A DNA stretch of 64,000 bases from Heterotrichella gracilis (taxonomy: Eukaryota; Sar; Xanthophyceae; Tribonematales; Xanthonemataceae): assembly GCA_032358255.1 (NCBI GenBank), contig JAULBX010001003.1, forward strand, positions 1-64,000, in the 5' to 3' direction. Each line of letters begins with the position of its first letter. The first letter of the stretch is position 1. Shown here in pieces: positions 11,727-24,700 of the stretch. Both the position numbers and the translations under genes were made by a program. The notes under the pieces were generated by a model. It saw only the letters and a program-made list of their open reading frames with translations. It searched no databases and had not been told where the DNA came from.

Positions 11727-14632
11727 ATGGATGGAGAGGCTAAGAACAGCTTTGCGACGCTGTCACAAACACACAGTACGTGCAATTAACATAGTTTACA
11801 CAGTGCTTCCACAGTGCCGAAAGTCTTGTGCCTCACTGTTGCATGTATCAACCCAGCCGGCATGCGATGGGCACAACCTGGGCATACACTGGCACAAATG
11901 GGCGCACACATGGGGACTGCACATGAGTACCATAATGGCTACCATAGCATGCCCAATTGCTGTTCTCAGGTAGTATTCTCTGATCATTATGTATGTGGGC
12001 CTGCTCCATAGTACCATTCAACTGCAAGCACTGTGTGAAACTCGGGCATACCATGAGAGGAGTTCCGTCTCAGGCAGCAGTCTTGAAGCTGTAAACAGCT
12101 ATCCTGGCCAGCTTTGTGTTGCCCAGTTTATGCTATTCCTCCAACAACTCGTCTCCTTTCTTTCAGATTGCCCCACCACTTTCCAACACTGGCAACTACG
12201 AGACCTGGTGCACTGCTTTGAAGCTGAAAACCACGTATACTCTGTGAACTGCAGCCAGACTTTCAAGTATGATACAGATACAAAGGAGGTACGTGTCGCA
12301 CAATCACTCAGGAAGTGCACGTCAATGACTGGCCAGTATTCTTGGCCCCGCACAGCATGTAGTGTACTAGGCCAATGCAGGGACACTGCATGGTTAGCGG
12401 TGGCTACACCACCCATGCACAATGAGCAATGAACGATGGTGCAGTTATGCCTCTGATTTGGAGCTACCACAACTTTACTTGTACTAACCCTCCTGGCTAC
12501 ACAAACTCACCCTTGTCGTGGTGTCCTCCCGCTAGACGGAGCTGTTGCAGGACCTCACCTTTGAGCCCTCCTGTATGACGGTGGGGCACGGGTACATAGC
12601 CGCTGGTGGCCAGCAAGCGCAGGTGCGAAACCCAAAGCTGACTGATGGCTACTCACCTTGCCTTTGGCTGCGCTGCACAGTGCGTGGGTTGTTGGAAATC
12701 CTTGCACAAATGCCCTAAAACTCACTCACCTAACTTCGCAAACCAGCAGGCTTGTTCCTCCCACTGATTGCCTTGCCATGGATCCGCTGCTGTATGTCCT
12801 GACTGCATATGGGCTTGGGTGTGCAGCTGGATGTGCGGGTGCTTGAGCCAGGGCATGAATGTGTCTATAAGCATTCAGTGGGCGGGAGTGTCAACAATGC
12901 TCTGCACATAAACAGGGACGGTTCCACAGGTGGGGCAAAGCACAACCCACACCTTGTCGCTGCAAATGTAGAAAGATTTGTGTGATGCCGCTGCGGTTTC
13001 CCCATTAAATGCTGTTGCGCGGGGCAGCTATGGCACATGCAGTAATCATGGTGCACTGTGTGACACAGTCTGTGTCCATCATGTGTCCTCTGCAGCATGT
13101 CCAAAAGCAAAGGGTTGATGTAAAGCAACACCTGAAGACACAGTATAAATCTCCTGTTCTGCATGCCTTTTGTGTATAATTCCTAACCGCCCTTGGGTGC
13201 CTGCAGGCCAGTTACGGATATTTATCTGCAATAATGATGGCTACATCAAGGTGTTCCAACTACCCAGCATGGTCCCCGTAACATCCATCAGGTACGCTTG
13301 CCCCTGCCACCTGGCTATGGTGCACCATCAACCCATCAATGCATAGGGACTGGATGCTAATTGGAAACTTTGTCATGGTTGTCCACCTCCTGAGACCTCT
13401 TGGTGGCATCGCATGCCAGCAGATATGCATATACCACAGGCAGTGCACAGAAGAGATAGCTAGAAATCGAGCGATGGGTGTTCATCCATGACAGACGGAC
13501 ATGGAATATATGATCTCTCCCATATTGTTGTTCCAGGGCACCTGTCGCCATGAACTACTGCGCCGCCAGCCCCTGCGGGGCCTCCCTGGTTTGTGTTGGC
13601 GATAACCACAGCCCTGCAGCTTCTAGCACGTACCTGTACCAGGCCACAGCCACGGGCTATGTGCGCACACGCACCCTGACTGAGGCAGATGATGCGGGCA
13701 TGAGCTGCGCATGGAGCCCTGCGGGGTCGTGCTTTGCCTCCGCCAGCCAGGACGGCCAAGTGTGTGTATGGGATAGGCGAAGCGACAAGGTGGGCGGTAC
13801 TATGTACCATCGTGTCCATGTATTGGGGGGAATATATTTATTACGAGAACATATGTATTGTAACATGGAGGTATTTTAGAAAATGGTTATTGCACCCTGG
13901 GCCTCTGAAAAGAATCCTAAAAAATGGTCTTAAATTGGTCGATATTTTGTGGACTTGCTTGCGCATTCAGGCCATGCTCTGCTCCTCTTCCCTGCAAATC
14001 GCATGCCACTGAAACCCCATCCATTCCTGCCCTCAGGTTGTTGCCCGCTTCTACACCAGCGCCGCCTGCCGCTGCGTCAAGTTCAGCTCCGGCCCTGTGG
14101 ACCTGCTGGCATTCAGCGAGCACACAGGGCGGGTGCATCTGGTGGACACGCGAGGCTACGGGGGCAGGCAGGTGCTGCGCCCAGACCCAGACACAACGCC
14201 GGACATCACGGGGCTGGCCTTCTCGCCAACGGTGCGCTGGCATGGCATTATAGGGTGCATGGCGGTGTGGAGCCGCCCCCGTAGGTGTTGGGCGCACGCA
14301 TTGCCCGAACAGGCTGCTGGCTGCGCAGTGTCTCGATTGTTGGGTTGGCCCAATGGCATGTGTGGTAGGCGCAACCCAACTGATGCTGCATGACATTGGG
14401 TACCCCGCGAGCATGGCAGGCTGCATGAAACCAAAATGCAAAGCCCGGCGGTAAACCATTACCAGGGCCCTGGCAATCTAGTCCCAGTGCTTCCATTGCA
14501 ATTATTGCTCAACCTGCTGCGCATGTGCATGTGCAGGGCGAGCGGCTGTACGTGGGCACCACACAGGTTGTGGCGCAGTACGATGTGGACACGCTGGCCA
14601 GGAGGAGCTTCGCATGTGGGGAGCTGCAATGA
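11727..14632 (+). CDS. WD40-repeat protein of the DUF2415 type (function unknown)
   Basis: Eight exons (11727-11775, 12167-12288, 12536-12622, 12827-12929, 13207-13291, 13537-13789, 14037-14231, 14537-14632) join in phase to 329 residues. The text reads like a beta-propeller: MTVGHGYIAAGGQ, FICNNDGYIKVFQLP, SCAWSPAGSCFASASQDGQVCVWD and LAFSEHTGRVHLVDTR, which contain GH and WD-type strand ends. The segment VDLLAFSEHTGRVHLVDTR resembles the short DUF2415 motif found near the C-terminus of fungal and plant WD40 proteins of unknown role. The N-terminal HWQLRDLV also resembles that family. It is probably a scaffold; no enzymatic residue is expected. The start at 11727 gives MDGEAKNSF, and the next exon continues in phase. 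The family name is from memory of motif style, so treat it as likely. Confidence 0.72.
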
Positions 14633-15791
14633 GGACAGGGGGTGTGTGCGGAAATGCTGGGGGTGCTGGCAGCTGACATGGCCAGTAAGCGCATTGTGTG
14701 TTGATTGATAATGGCCAGCATGGCCCTTATCAAATTCGCGGCAGAGGTATCCATCCCTGTCGCGCCTCTGGATGGTTGGTGCTGTGGCATTTCCATTGCT
14801 TCATGAGTCTGTGTGCCTGCAATGTTCAACATCACGCAGGATTGGTCGGTTGTTTTGCTGCTGCATATCATGGTCATACAACAGTATTGGTTTTGGCGCT
14901 GCATCTGCATGGACGCACCGTGCCGGTGGGCGGGTGATTTTTCAGAGTCTCAGTTTTCCCTGTTTTGGAGCGCTGCATTTGTTCGAGTGTTAAGAGTGTA
15001 CCATAAAGCATGCATGTATGTCCTTGGTCTTTTTTTTAGCTGCATGCGAAACAGGTTTAGTTGGCGGTATGTACTCAGGAAAGGTCCACAGGGGTTTTTG
15101 CCTGGGTGAATCAAGTGTACAGTCTGTGAGTATCCTTTGCCACCACCATAATATCTTGTTCTTTTTTGGTGGACTACACAATTCCCTTGCAGTGCCTGTG
15201 TGGTGCCAGGGACAGGGAAGCGTTGCGCTGTGAACCTTGAGTGATCCTCCTGGCAGCTCTTGACCTGTTATTGTAAGAGGATGCCAACGGCGTAACTGAG
15301 GCGCATATCAATCTGCAATGCAACTAAGGCATATGGCATTGCAATGGGTTTACTGCAAATCAGCGCTCGCTGACAATAAACGTTGATGGCGTGCAGTGCA
15401 TGCCATGCGCAAATTGTGTTCAATGCCATGTAGTTTATATACAGTAGTCTGTTGGCCAGATCGTGGCACCTGACGAGGGAGGTATTGCTAATCCTTTGCT
15501 AGCCCCTATCACGTAGTTGCCGTTGTCTACAGGTCTTTTTGGCAAAGCTCAGGCTGAAATTCTCTGGGTTTCCAATAAAAACAATTTTCCTGTTTGCATA
15601 ACACGATCTTCATCACGGGGGGACCTGGTGGCTGCGGATCGAGTCTGTGGCTAAGTTGTCGTGGCGTGGGCTTAAAGCAATGGCGACATACAAGCGCCCA
15701 GTTCGGCAGCTTTGCAGTTAGGTTGTTGCCCAACTGCTCCCTGGTTGTAAGCAGTGTTATTTGGCAGCGCTACGGCGCAACCAGCAGCATA
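14633..15791. other. Intergenic region
   Basis: About 1.16 kb between two plus-strand genes, A/T-richer than the exons. No coding exon, RNA gene or strong repeat is seen. It should contain the WD40 3' UTR and the S1 promoter. Confidence 0.4.
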
Positions 15792-17860
15792 ATGGAGAGG
15801 GCTGCGTCGCAACTTAGCACGCAGCTGACGAAAGGCCATGCCACCGGCTGCGGCGTGGTCCCACGCTTCCAGGCACGCGTATCCGCCAAGGCAGCGCGTG
15901 TGCAGCACCCCAAGCAAAGCCTGCTTGTCCGGGCGGTAGCCACCCTCGAGCAGTCCAGCAGCGAGCTTGTGATTGAGGACGACCTTGAGACACAGACCCT
16001 GTACCAGCGCTTCGACGAGCTGCTGACCCAGTATGACTTCAACTTTAAGAACGGAGACAAGGTCGTTGGCACAGTTTTCCGGGTGGACGGCAGGGGAGCG
16101 TACGTAGATATTGGCTCTAAGAGCCCAGCTATCTGCCCCGTGACGGAAGTCAGCCTATCAGAAGTGGACAGGGTGCGTGGGTCTAGCTGTGTGTGTGTGC
16201 AGGGTGGGTGGACTGGTGAGTGCCGGGGCGTCCAACACTACTGCTTTAACTGTGCAGGTCAACAAGGTGCTCAGGTCCGACGAGGCTCGGGAGTTCATCA
16301 TCATCCGTGAGCACCCAGAGGTCATTCTGTCGCTGAAGAGGCTAGAGGTGGGTGCCCCGCAAACCCTACTTGGCCATGGCTGCTAGACCCTGCTTGGCAG
16401 TGGTGAATGCAGGCCAAATTGACTTCTTAATGTCGCTTGTAACACTGTTCAACTGCTCAAATTGGTCCCAATTTTCCCCTGCAGTATGCTGTTGCATGGC
16501 AAAGAGTCAGGCAGCTCCAGGAGGAGGACGTGGTTGTGTATGGCAAGGTCATGAGCATCAACCGCGGCGGCCTGATGGTGGAGGTGGAGCACCTGCGTGG
16601 CTTTGTGCCAACCAGCCACTTGTCAGCGGTAAGTGGTAGCTGCAGCAACTTGCACCCTTATCCATTGGACAACTGCATGCACCCACCCACCACCGCCAGC
16701 AGCCCTGTCTCTTATCCATGGTCTCCGCATTGTGCAGAAGTCCCAGTCAGAGGATTTGACCGGACAAACGTTGGCGTTGAAGTTCTTGGAAGTTGATGAG
16801 GTATGTAGAATCCAGCTCTATGCAATGTCCTCCCTGGCAATCCCATGGGAATACACGCAGCTGTGCCATGAACCATGTGTGCATGCTTCTGTGCATGTCA
16901 ACACCCACGCTCCACTTGTGCACCATGGCATGCACCCACAGCCTTGCCTTACCCTTTCGCCAACCCCGTTGACACCCCCTGGCCCCCACCCCCACCCCAG
17001 GAGCGCTTCCGCCTGGTGCTGAGCAACAGGCGCGCCACCACCGAGAGCTCCACCTCCGGGCTCAAGGTCGGGGATGTGGTCGAGGGTGTGGTGCAGGCGG
17101 TGAAGCCCTACGGTGCCTTCGTGGACCTGGGCGGCGGCATGAACGGGCTGCTGCACATCAGCCAAATCTCGCACGACAGAATCTCCTCGGTGGAGTCGGT
17201 GCTCAGCGAGGGAGACAAGCTCAAGGTGTGTAGGGTTTAGGGTTTGCAGTGGAGGATCGAGGACACTGGGTGGGCCATCTCAAGCACGCCAGGAAAGAAA
17301 ACCCGTTGTCATGCCCCACATGAGGGCGCATTAAGATGTGGCAACTCTGCTCGCATGTGTCACCTCGACGGAACTTGAATTGACCATCGTTCCCGCCCTC
17401 TTAATTCCTGTGCATGGCGTCCCTCGCCTGCAGGTGATGGTGCTGAGCCAGGACCGCGACAAGGGCCGCGTGGCGCTGTCCACCAAGAAGCTGGAGCCCA
17501 CGCCCGGTGACATGCTCAGGGACCCCGCGCTGGTGTTTGAGCGCGCAGACGAGATGGCGGCGCTGTTCAGGTGGGTTGCGCAGCCACTGCTGGCACTGTC
17601 TACTTGCTGCTATGCTACATAAACAGTGGCTGCCTTGGGTTTCTCTTTCAACAGTATCATGCGTTGTTGATGAACCTGGCCGTTCATACACTGTGTCTGC
17701 TGCACACCTGTGCCGCCTGTATGTGCAAAATCTGCACTATTCATGGGTACTGGGTATGTGCTGGGTGGTGACCGTCTGAGTGTTGTGGCGCAGGGAGCGC
17801 GTGGCAGCAGCTGAGGCAGCTGCATCCGCGGAGGAGGCGCGCATTGCTGAGGCTGTGTGA
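15792..17860 (+). CDS. PRPS1: Plastid 30S ribosomal protein S1
   Basis: Seven exons (15792-16172, 16258-16347, 16485-16628, 16738-16800, 17001-17225, 17434-17570, 17794-17860) join in phase to 368 residues. The first 50 or so residues are basic and Ser/Ala-rich with few acids ([14 protein letters not shown]), as in a chloroplast transit peptide. Three S1 RNA-binding domains follow. Domain 1 is about residues 85-155 ([21 protein letters not shown]), domain 2 about 170-230 ([26 protein letters not shown]) and domain 3 about 248-320 ([30 protein letters not shown]). The end is [14 protein letters not shown] followed by an Ala/Glu-rich tail. Plastid S1 has three such domains, against six in E. 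coli, so the length fits. It helps the plastid small subunit hold mRNAs for initiation. The ATG at 15792 gives the natural transit peptide start. Confidence 0.93.
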
Positions 17861-18734
17861 GAAGGGGGAAAATGGAAGTCGGGCGGTGGGGGGTGTCACA
17901 GGCAGAGCAAGTGGGGGGGTGCTGGGTGAGCGTTGAATTATGGTGGCAAGGGTATGGGCACTGCACGGCTGCCAAGCTCCACAGCACCCAGTGCCCATGC
18001 CGGGATGTCACTTTCCACGCTGCGCGTTGCTAGACGGGCATGGGGGCGTGGCTGGACTGCTGTCCTTTTTTTCGATGTATTGTGTGTCTGTAGGGAAGGG
18101 TGTATGGCTGTATGTTTTTTATGTGGGCGCTGCTATAACTGTAGCAAGCATTCCTTGCCACGTCTCTTGGGGCTGGGGTAGCAGAAGTGTTCATGCATGC
18201 CCAGGAACACCGCCCGTCCTTGTAAAGCTTCTATTCATGCTCAACCATGGCACTGCACCCAGATTAGCTAGCACACAGGTTGTGTTCACAATCAACCTGC
18301 TGGGTCCCAATAAGCTACAGTTGTGTTGAAATCTTTAGGCAACCTGAGGGCCCTAGGGGCCAATGGGGGCCATCGGTCACCGCTTGCCAGGCATGCCACT
18401 AAATGCCACTAGAATAGTCCAACAGTGTGGATTGCCTAGCCTGGACGCCCAGTGCAGTGCAATCAGTTATGGTGCGCTTCTCGGAGCGCTGCAAAACCAT
18501 AATGCAATCAAGGCTTTGACCATATGGACTTTGTGTCATACCACCCCCTGGGCAGGTAATTGTTAGCGGAAGGCTAGGTACAAAGCGAATGCGACAGTAA
18601 AAAAACGCAAGCTTTTGTTTGTAACAACTGGTTACATAAAGCAATCACCCTGCTATGTAGTACTTTTGCCCGGACCAGTATGGAGCTTGGTTCAGTCGGG
18701 GTTGAGCTGAGGCGTTGAGCTTGTGCCGTGCACC
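17861..18734. other. Intergenic region
   Basis: Between the S1 stop and the SABRE start. Holds the S1 3' UTR and the promoter of the long gene. I see no coding exon or repeat. Confidence 0.4.
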
Positions 18735-21700
18735 ATGGCTTGGGCACTGAACAGGAGCTTCCTAGCCTACGCAGTGCTGCTGTTCGTAGCCTATGTTGCT
18801 GTAAAACGGTAAGTGTGCGTTATACGCTTCTGCAGAAGGCCTTGGACACGCAACTGAGAGGTGTGGTGCCGTGTGCAGCTTGTGTGGGTTGATAGTGTCC
18901 CAGCTTGCAAGTAGCAAGCGCTTCAAGATAAAAGTTGGAGCATTGGGGGTTCTGAGGCTGCAGCAGGCGCGCATATCCTTTGCCAAGGTGCGAGCGGCCG
19001 GGGGTTTGTGCTTGTTGCCGGGTTGGCACGACTTTGCAGCAGTGACACTGTGACCTATCGCAGGGCCCCATTGCCGAGATTTTCGTCAAAGACATCCTCA
19101 TAGCATGGAGCAACAACCCTATCAAGTTGGTCAGAAGCTTCCTGAGCTCCGTCTTTGCCCTGCGGATTGGCCTCCCTATCAAACTGAAGGGGGTGCGGGT
19201 AGTCATCCGGACCCCTCCCAAGTTGGACGAGCAACCAAGCACGAAACCTCGGAAGCAGCGGAAGCACCCACCCGAGGGACTAGTGCGACTGGCCCTGGCT
19301 TTAATGCAGTATGTGTCTGTCATCGTGAAGGAGCTAGTAGTCATTCACGAGGTAAGCCCCTGTGCTTGGAAGTCGCACTGAGATCGTTCGGCATGCATGC
19401 ACTTGTGCTGACCCACACTCAACCGGTTTGCGCGGCAGGAAACGGGGGTGCGCGTGGAGCTGAAACGCCTGGAGGTCGCCCTCCGTGGTTCAGGGCTGTT
19501 TGCACGGCTCAAGTGCCACACACGAGCCACCGGGCTGACGCTCAAGCTCCCTTTCCACGGTAGGTGCTCTCGACAGCAGCACCCCTGTCGTGTGACATAT
19601 GCATGCATTGTGGGAAGCCCGGCATAACGCTCGGTGGGTGCGCGCAGAGGTCGAAGACGAACCCAAGCTGCGTCGGTCGGGCACTGGGTCCAACCCCACG
19701 CCTGTTCTGCAGGTTTCACACGTGGCGCTATCTGCTGTCTGCTTGATACAGCGGTACGTGACACCGCACTTGTGACACATAGCTGCGCACACAGCATACC
19801 TATGCGGGGTATTGTCCTCGACCAAGTGGCTGGAAATGCCACAGCACTGCACGGCATTCTTGGCATTCCTACCCACATGCATTGGCATGCAATTGCCAGG
19901 GGATTGAGTCATGGGTGGTGCGTCCAGGGGGCGCAAGGTGGTGGGCAAGGCTGTGACTGTGGATATTGGTGTGGTCACCCTCACGCTTGCACAGCATGCG
20001 CTGCTGGCCCTGGCGGTCATGCGGGCAGTCAAGAAGGCCAAAAAGGCGGAGGCGCCACCACCGGCAGCGGTTGCCAAGCCCAAAAATCAGCGGGACTGGG
20101 CGGCAGCAGTGGAGCATCTGCCTGAGGAGGTGAGTGCCGTGCATACTATGCCATGTATATGTTCAGCATTGTGGATTAAGAGGCTTGCATGGCAGGGCAT
20201 CATGGACCATGCATGGCATCATGATCTTGGGCATGACATCGGTGTATCATGCGGCATGAGTCAGGCATGACTCTTTTCGCATGCACATGGTCATCTAGGT
20301 TGTTTGTGTGCTGCAATTCGTGCCCTCGCATGCGAAAATGCAGATTGTGGCCCGCACATGCCGCTCCTTTGCAATTTGGCTTCAGCATGGCGAACCCCCA
20401 CCCCACCCTCCCACACCAGCCCCCCGCACCCGCATGCTCACCCCGCATGCACCCCACCAGGTGGAGCTGCGCGTGGCGCGCATTGAGCTGTGCAGCGAGG
20501 CCCCCGCCTCCCCCCACCTGGACATTTGCGGCAGCTGCGAGGGGCTGGTTCTGGCAGGCTCCCCGCAGTACCAGGCGGCCAGCGAGGTACCCGAAACCCC
20601 TGGCAGCTCCCTCCCCAACGAAACCCAGCTATACACGTTCGCGGCCACCGTGGGCGCGGCGTGCGTGAGCGCGGGGGTGGAGGGCGCCACCCCCGCGGGG
20701 TTGATGCACTGGGTGGGCGCCGCGCTGCAGCTGCGCGTGAATGAGTTCATGCTGGGCCTGCCCCCCACCAAGGGCCTGGTGGCACATGTACATGTGGACG
20801 TCAACGACCTGCAGACCAGCGCGTGCCCGGGGCAGGTCCAGCCGGCGGTTACTGCGGGCAAGGCGCTGGCGCAGGCGGTGCGGCAGCGGCTGGGGGTGGT
20901 GATGGAGCAGCGGCTTTGGGAGGCAGCGCTGGGGATAGCCAGCCCTACAAAACTCCTGTCCCTGTCCTCCTCCCTGCAAATCATCCCTCCAGCAGGGCCA
21001 TCTTCCCCACGTCAGGTTATACTTCCTCCTGTCACACTCGCACCTCCATCCACACCGCCCCCGCCGGAGATTGCCACAGCCAGCAGCACTCCCGCCTCCC
21101 CTGAGCCCTCCACCCCTTCCGAGGAAACCCCCGAAACCCTAGGGTTCAACTGGGAGCTGTGCGTCCAGATGGGCCAGGGCAGCAGCCTGAACGTGGTGCA
21201 GGGGGATGGCACACGGCTGTTTGCCATGGAGGTGGGCGTGGCCGCGCTGCGCATGGTGAGCGTGGCGTTCCACCGCTGGTGCAGCCAGGGGCGGTCGCCG
21301 GCCAAGATGGGGCGGGAGGGGGGTGGCGCGGGTGGGGGCCGGGGGGCGCCCCTGCTGGAGCGGTTCATGTGCCAGATGGATGTGAAGCAGGTGGCGGCGC
21401 AGGTGGGTGCGGGGTGGGAAGGGGAATTTTAAAGTAATCCATTTATTAATTCAAATAAAGCATTAGAATTATTTTCTATCCTGATTTATTATAGATGGTG
21501 GCGGGATGGTATGCTTGGCCTGTAGTGCGGGCTACTGCTCAGATGATGCCTGGTAGACATGAGTTATGTCAACTAAGCATACAGTAATTCATGTTCACGT
21601 CATGACGTCACTTACTGTATGCTTACAGTAACATAACATAGTTGACATAACCCATGACATGACACGATCCGCACCAGTGCATTGTCTATCTCAACATACT

Positions 21701-24700
21701 TGGTTGTCCTGGGAAGCTGAAGCCTACTCCAACGAGGCATGGCCATCCCCCCGGCACACCTACCACGCACATGCATGTGCGCCCTGCCACAGGTGCAAGT
21801 CATCCCCGCCTCTGACGCCCCCCCCTGCTACTGCACCATCTTCCACACCGACAGCGTGAAGGCATATGCGGGGCCATCGGTGTGCCTGGGCAGGCAGCAC
21901 AGCGGGCCCGACATGGTGTGCGAAGGTACGGGTGCGGGATGGGAGCAGAGCGGTTATCGTGTTTGAGTAAATGTAAATATTTGGGATACGAAATGTAGGA
22001 ATTAGAGCCTGGCTATTATTAGAGGAGGTGGATGTGTCACGCAATAATAAAGTCCTCTTGCCTTTGTGCGGGCTGTAATAACTTATGTGAAATTTTGCTT
22101 GCACACTCTGCATGTGTGCCTGGGTCGCATCTAGTGGCCGCGCACCCCCACGCCACCCATTGCACCCATCATCCCCTGTCCCCCCTTGCAGGTGTGTTGG
22201 TGGGCCATGGCCTGGTGCTGCGCATGGCCTCAGAAGCCACCGCTGGGCTGCTGCTGCTGGCAACCACACTCCAATCCATCAAGGGAAAGAAATCAGCGCA
22301 AACGACAAAGCCCGCGGGTCCCATTCGCGCGCCCCGCAAGCCGGCCGCGCAGCGCATCTCCATCCAGCTCTCCCGCGCCTCGCTCGAGTACTCCACCCAC
22401 CTTGACCTCCCCGTCGAGATCACGCGCTCCTCCTCCCCTGTGCGCGTGGATGTCACCCAAACCCTCAGCTTTGTCAGTGTATCCACTGATCTTGACCTGG
22501 CTGCTCGCGGGTGGGGGGTGAGCCTGAACGGCATGGAGGTGCAGCACCGGGAGACGGGGGCGGGTGAGGAGGCGGGTGCTGCGGGCGCGAGTGGGCGTAG
22601 CGTCCAGGTGGCGGAGGCTCAGAGCATCAAGGTCAAGCGCAAGCTGGAGGGGGGGGCGCGCTCAATGCAGGTGGGGCGGGGGGTGGGGGAGCAATTACCT
22701 GCGCTGTGGGCGCCGCAAACAAGTCAATATCAAGAACTAATAATGGAATCAAAACTAAAGAACCTGCGCTTTTGCGCAGCAGGTGCATGGGACACCCATG
22801 GGACTACCACAGTGGCTGTAAACTGGGGGACCGTAGTTGCGCCAATCTGCTTGCCAACGGCGCCATGCACCCTGCTCCATGCACATGCCATCCTGTTGCT
22901 GACCAACTCTGTCACAATACCGCTCATGTGCCCATTAGCTTCCCGCCTCCCTTGTTCCTGACTGCCATCCTTACCACCACCACCACCCGCAGGTTGAGGT
23001 GCTTGGCCTGCACACCTGGGTAGAAGCCGACCCCCTATTGGCCAGTCTGAAGGTTGCGGATGACTTCCTGGCAGCCAAGTGGCAGCTGTCGGAACAGCAG
23101 CGGCAGGGGGTGGGGGGTGAACCGCAGGGTGGGGTGGTCGAGCCGGTGGTGGAGGGCGGGGTGGCTGGTGGTGCTGGTGGGGAGGACAGCGATGGTGTGG
23201 TGCAGATGGAGGTGGCACAACCACAGGCACAGTCACAAGTCCTGCCACAGCCAGAGGCACAGCCCCAGTCACAGCCACAGCCACTGTCACAGCCGAAGAA
23301 GGTCAAGACCGAGGTGGTGCTGTACATGCAGGTGGGGGTGAACCCATGTCGGGTTCAACAGGTCACTTGGTGTGCCCGCACCCATTGCCACTCTGGCATC
23401 GCATGTGTGTGCAGAGCAAGCAATGCTTCGCATTCTTGCCTTACTGATTTGTGCAGTACAGTTCTTGTACTGCAAGGGTACCAGTGGCTTCAGGTACCCT
23501 TTGCTGCAGTGCATTGGCCAGCAGCCAACCCCAATGATCTCCCCTTGGCCAGCAGCCAACCCCAATGATCTCCCCACCCTCCTTGGATCACCACAGCATC
23601 ATCTCCTCCTCCTCGCGTACCTCCATGGTAGCAATCACACGCCCATGTGATTATAAACCCAGCACACTCTGTCACATCCTGATCACCAACCATTACTCCC
23701 CCCCCACCCCATGGCGCCCCAGGACACCCGAGTGGATGCGCGCTTCTCCCCCGAAGTGCACTGGGTACTCACCGTAGACAGCGGCGTTAGTGACATACTC
23801 CACCGCCAGCTGCTGCTCACCACTCTGGACCTCAAACTCAACGCCAAGCCCGTTATTTCTGTGGCCAGTTTGGCAATGAATGTGGAGCGAAAGGTGGTGG
23901 GGGTGGGGGTGGGTGGCGGGGGCGAGGCCGGCACCCCCCGCCATGGGAAGCACGACAGTGTGAGCACACAGCCGGAGGAGGAGGGAGGGGGGGGGGGGGA
24001 CGAAGACGAGGAGGAGGAGGGCGGAGGAGGTAGGGCGCCGTGGCGCATGGCCTAGGGGTGCAGCCGTGGTGCTGTGTATGCATCACTGGCACGTGTTGCA
24101 ATGTTCAGTGCAGCAAGAGGCGCATATAATGTTCGCAGTGCACATTTTCTGAGAAATCAATTATAATATTTGCAAGCATGGATTGTCCTTGTGTTTTACA
24201 CACTTGAATTACCCTTGACTGCATGGAGGGCGGAGGTGACGAATGAGCATGGGGGCAAATCCATCTCATATCACAACAATTCCAGGTATGATTTCATGAT
24301 TTTGGGCATTTCTGCAGAGGACGCACCCGGCGACGGGCTCCACTCCGCTGCCTGGTCGGACCGCCGCCGTCACGCTGCGTATGCGCGCGCCGGCCTGCAC
24401 GCATGGATAGACGGCACCCCCGGGCCCGATAACCTGGGCACTGGCCCCTCTACTGTGGTTGAGCTGGGTGTGCAGGATGTGGTGGTGAACATACCCTACG
24501 GGGAGGACCCAGGTGCCTGCCAGCGCTACGTGGAGCTGTGGGTCAAGGCGTTCAAGCAGGTGGGTGGGTAGGGAGGGCCGCAGGTGAGGGAGGGGGCATT
24601 GCAGGTGGGTGGGGGCCAGATGGGGCTGGAGGGCATCGCAATGGGGAGTTTTGAGCAGCGTGGGATAACCAAACCTTGCTGGTGTAAGAAGAAGATGGAA

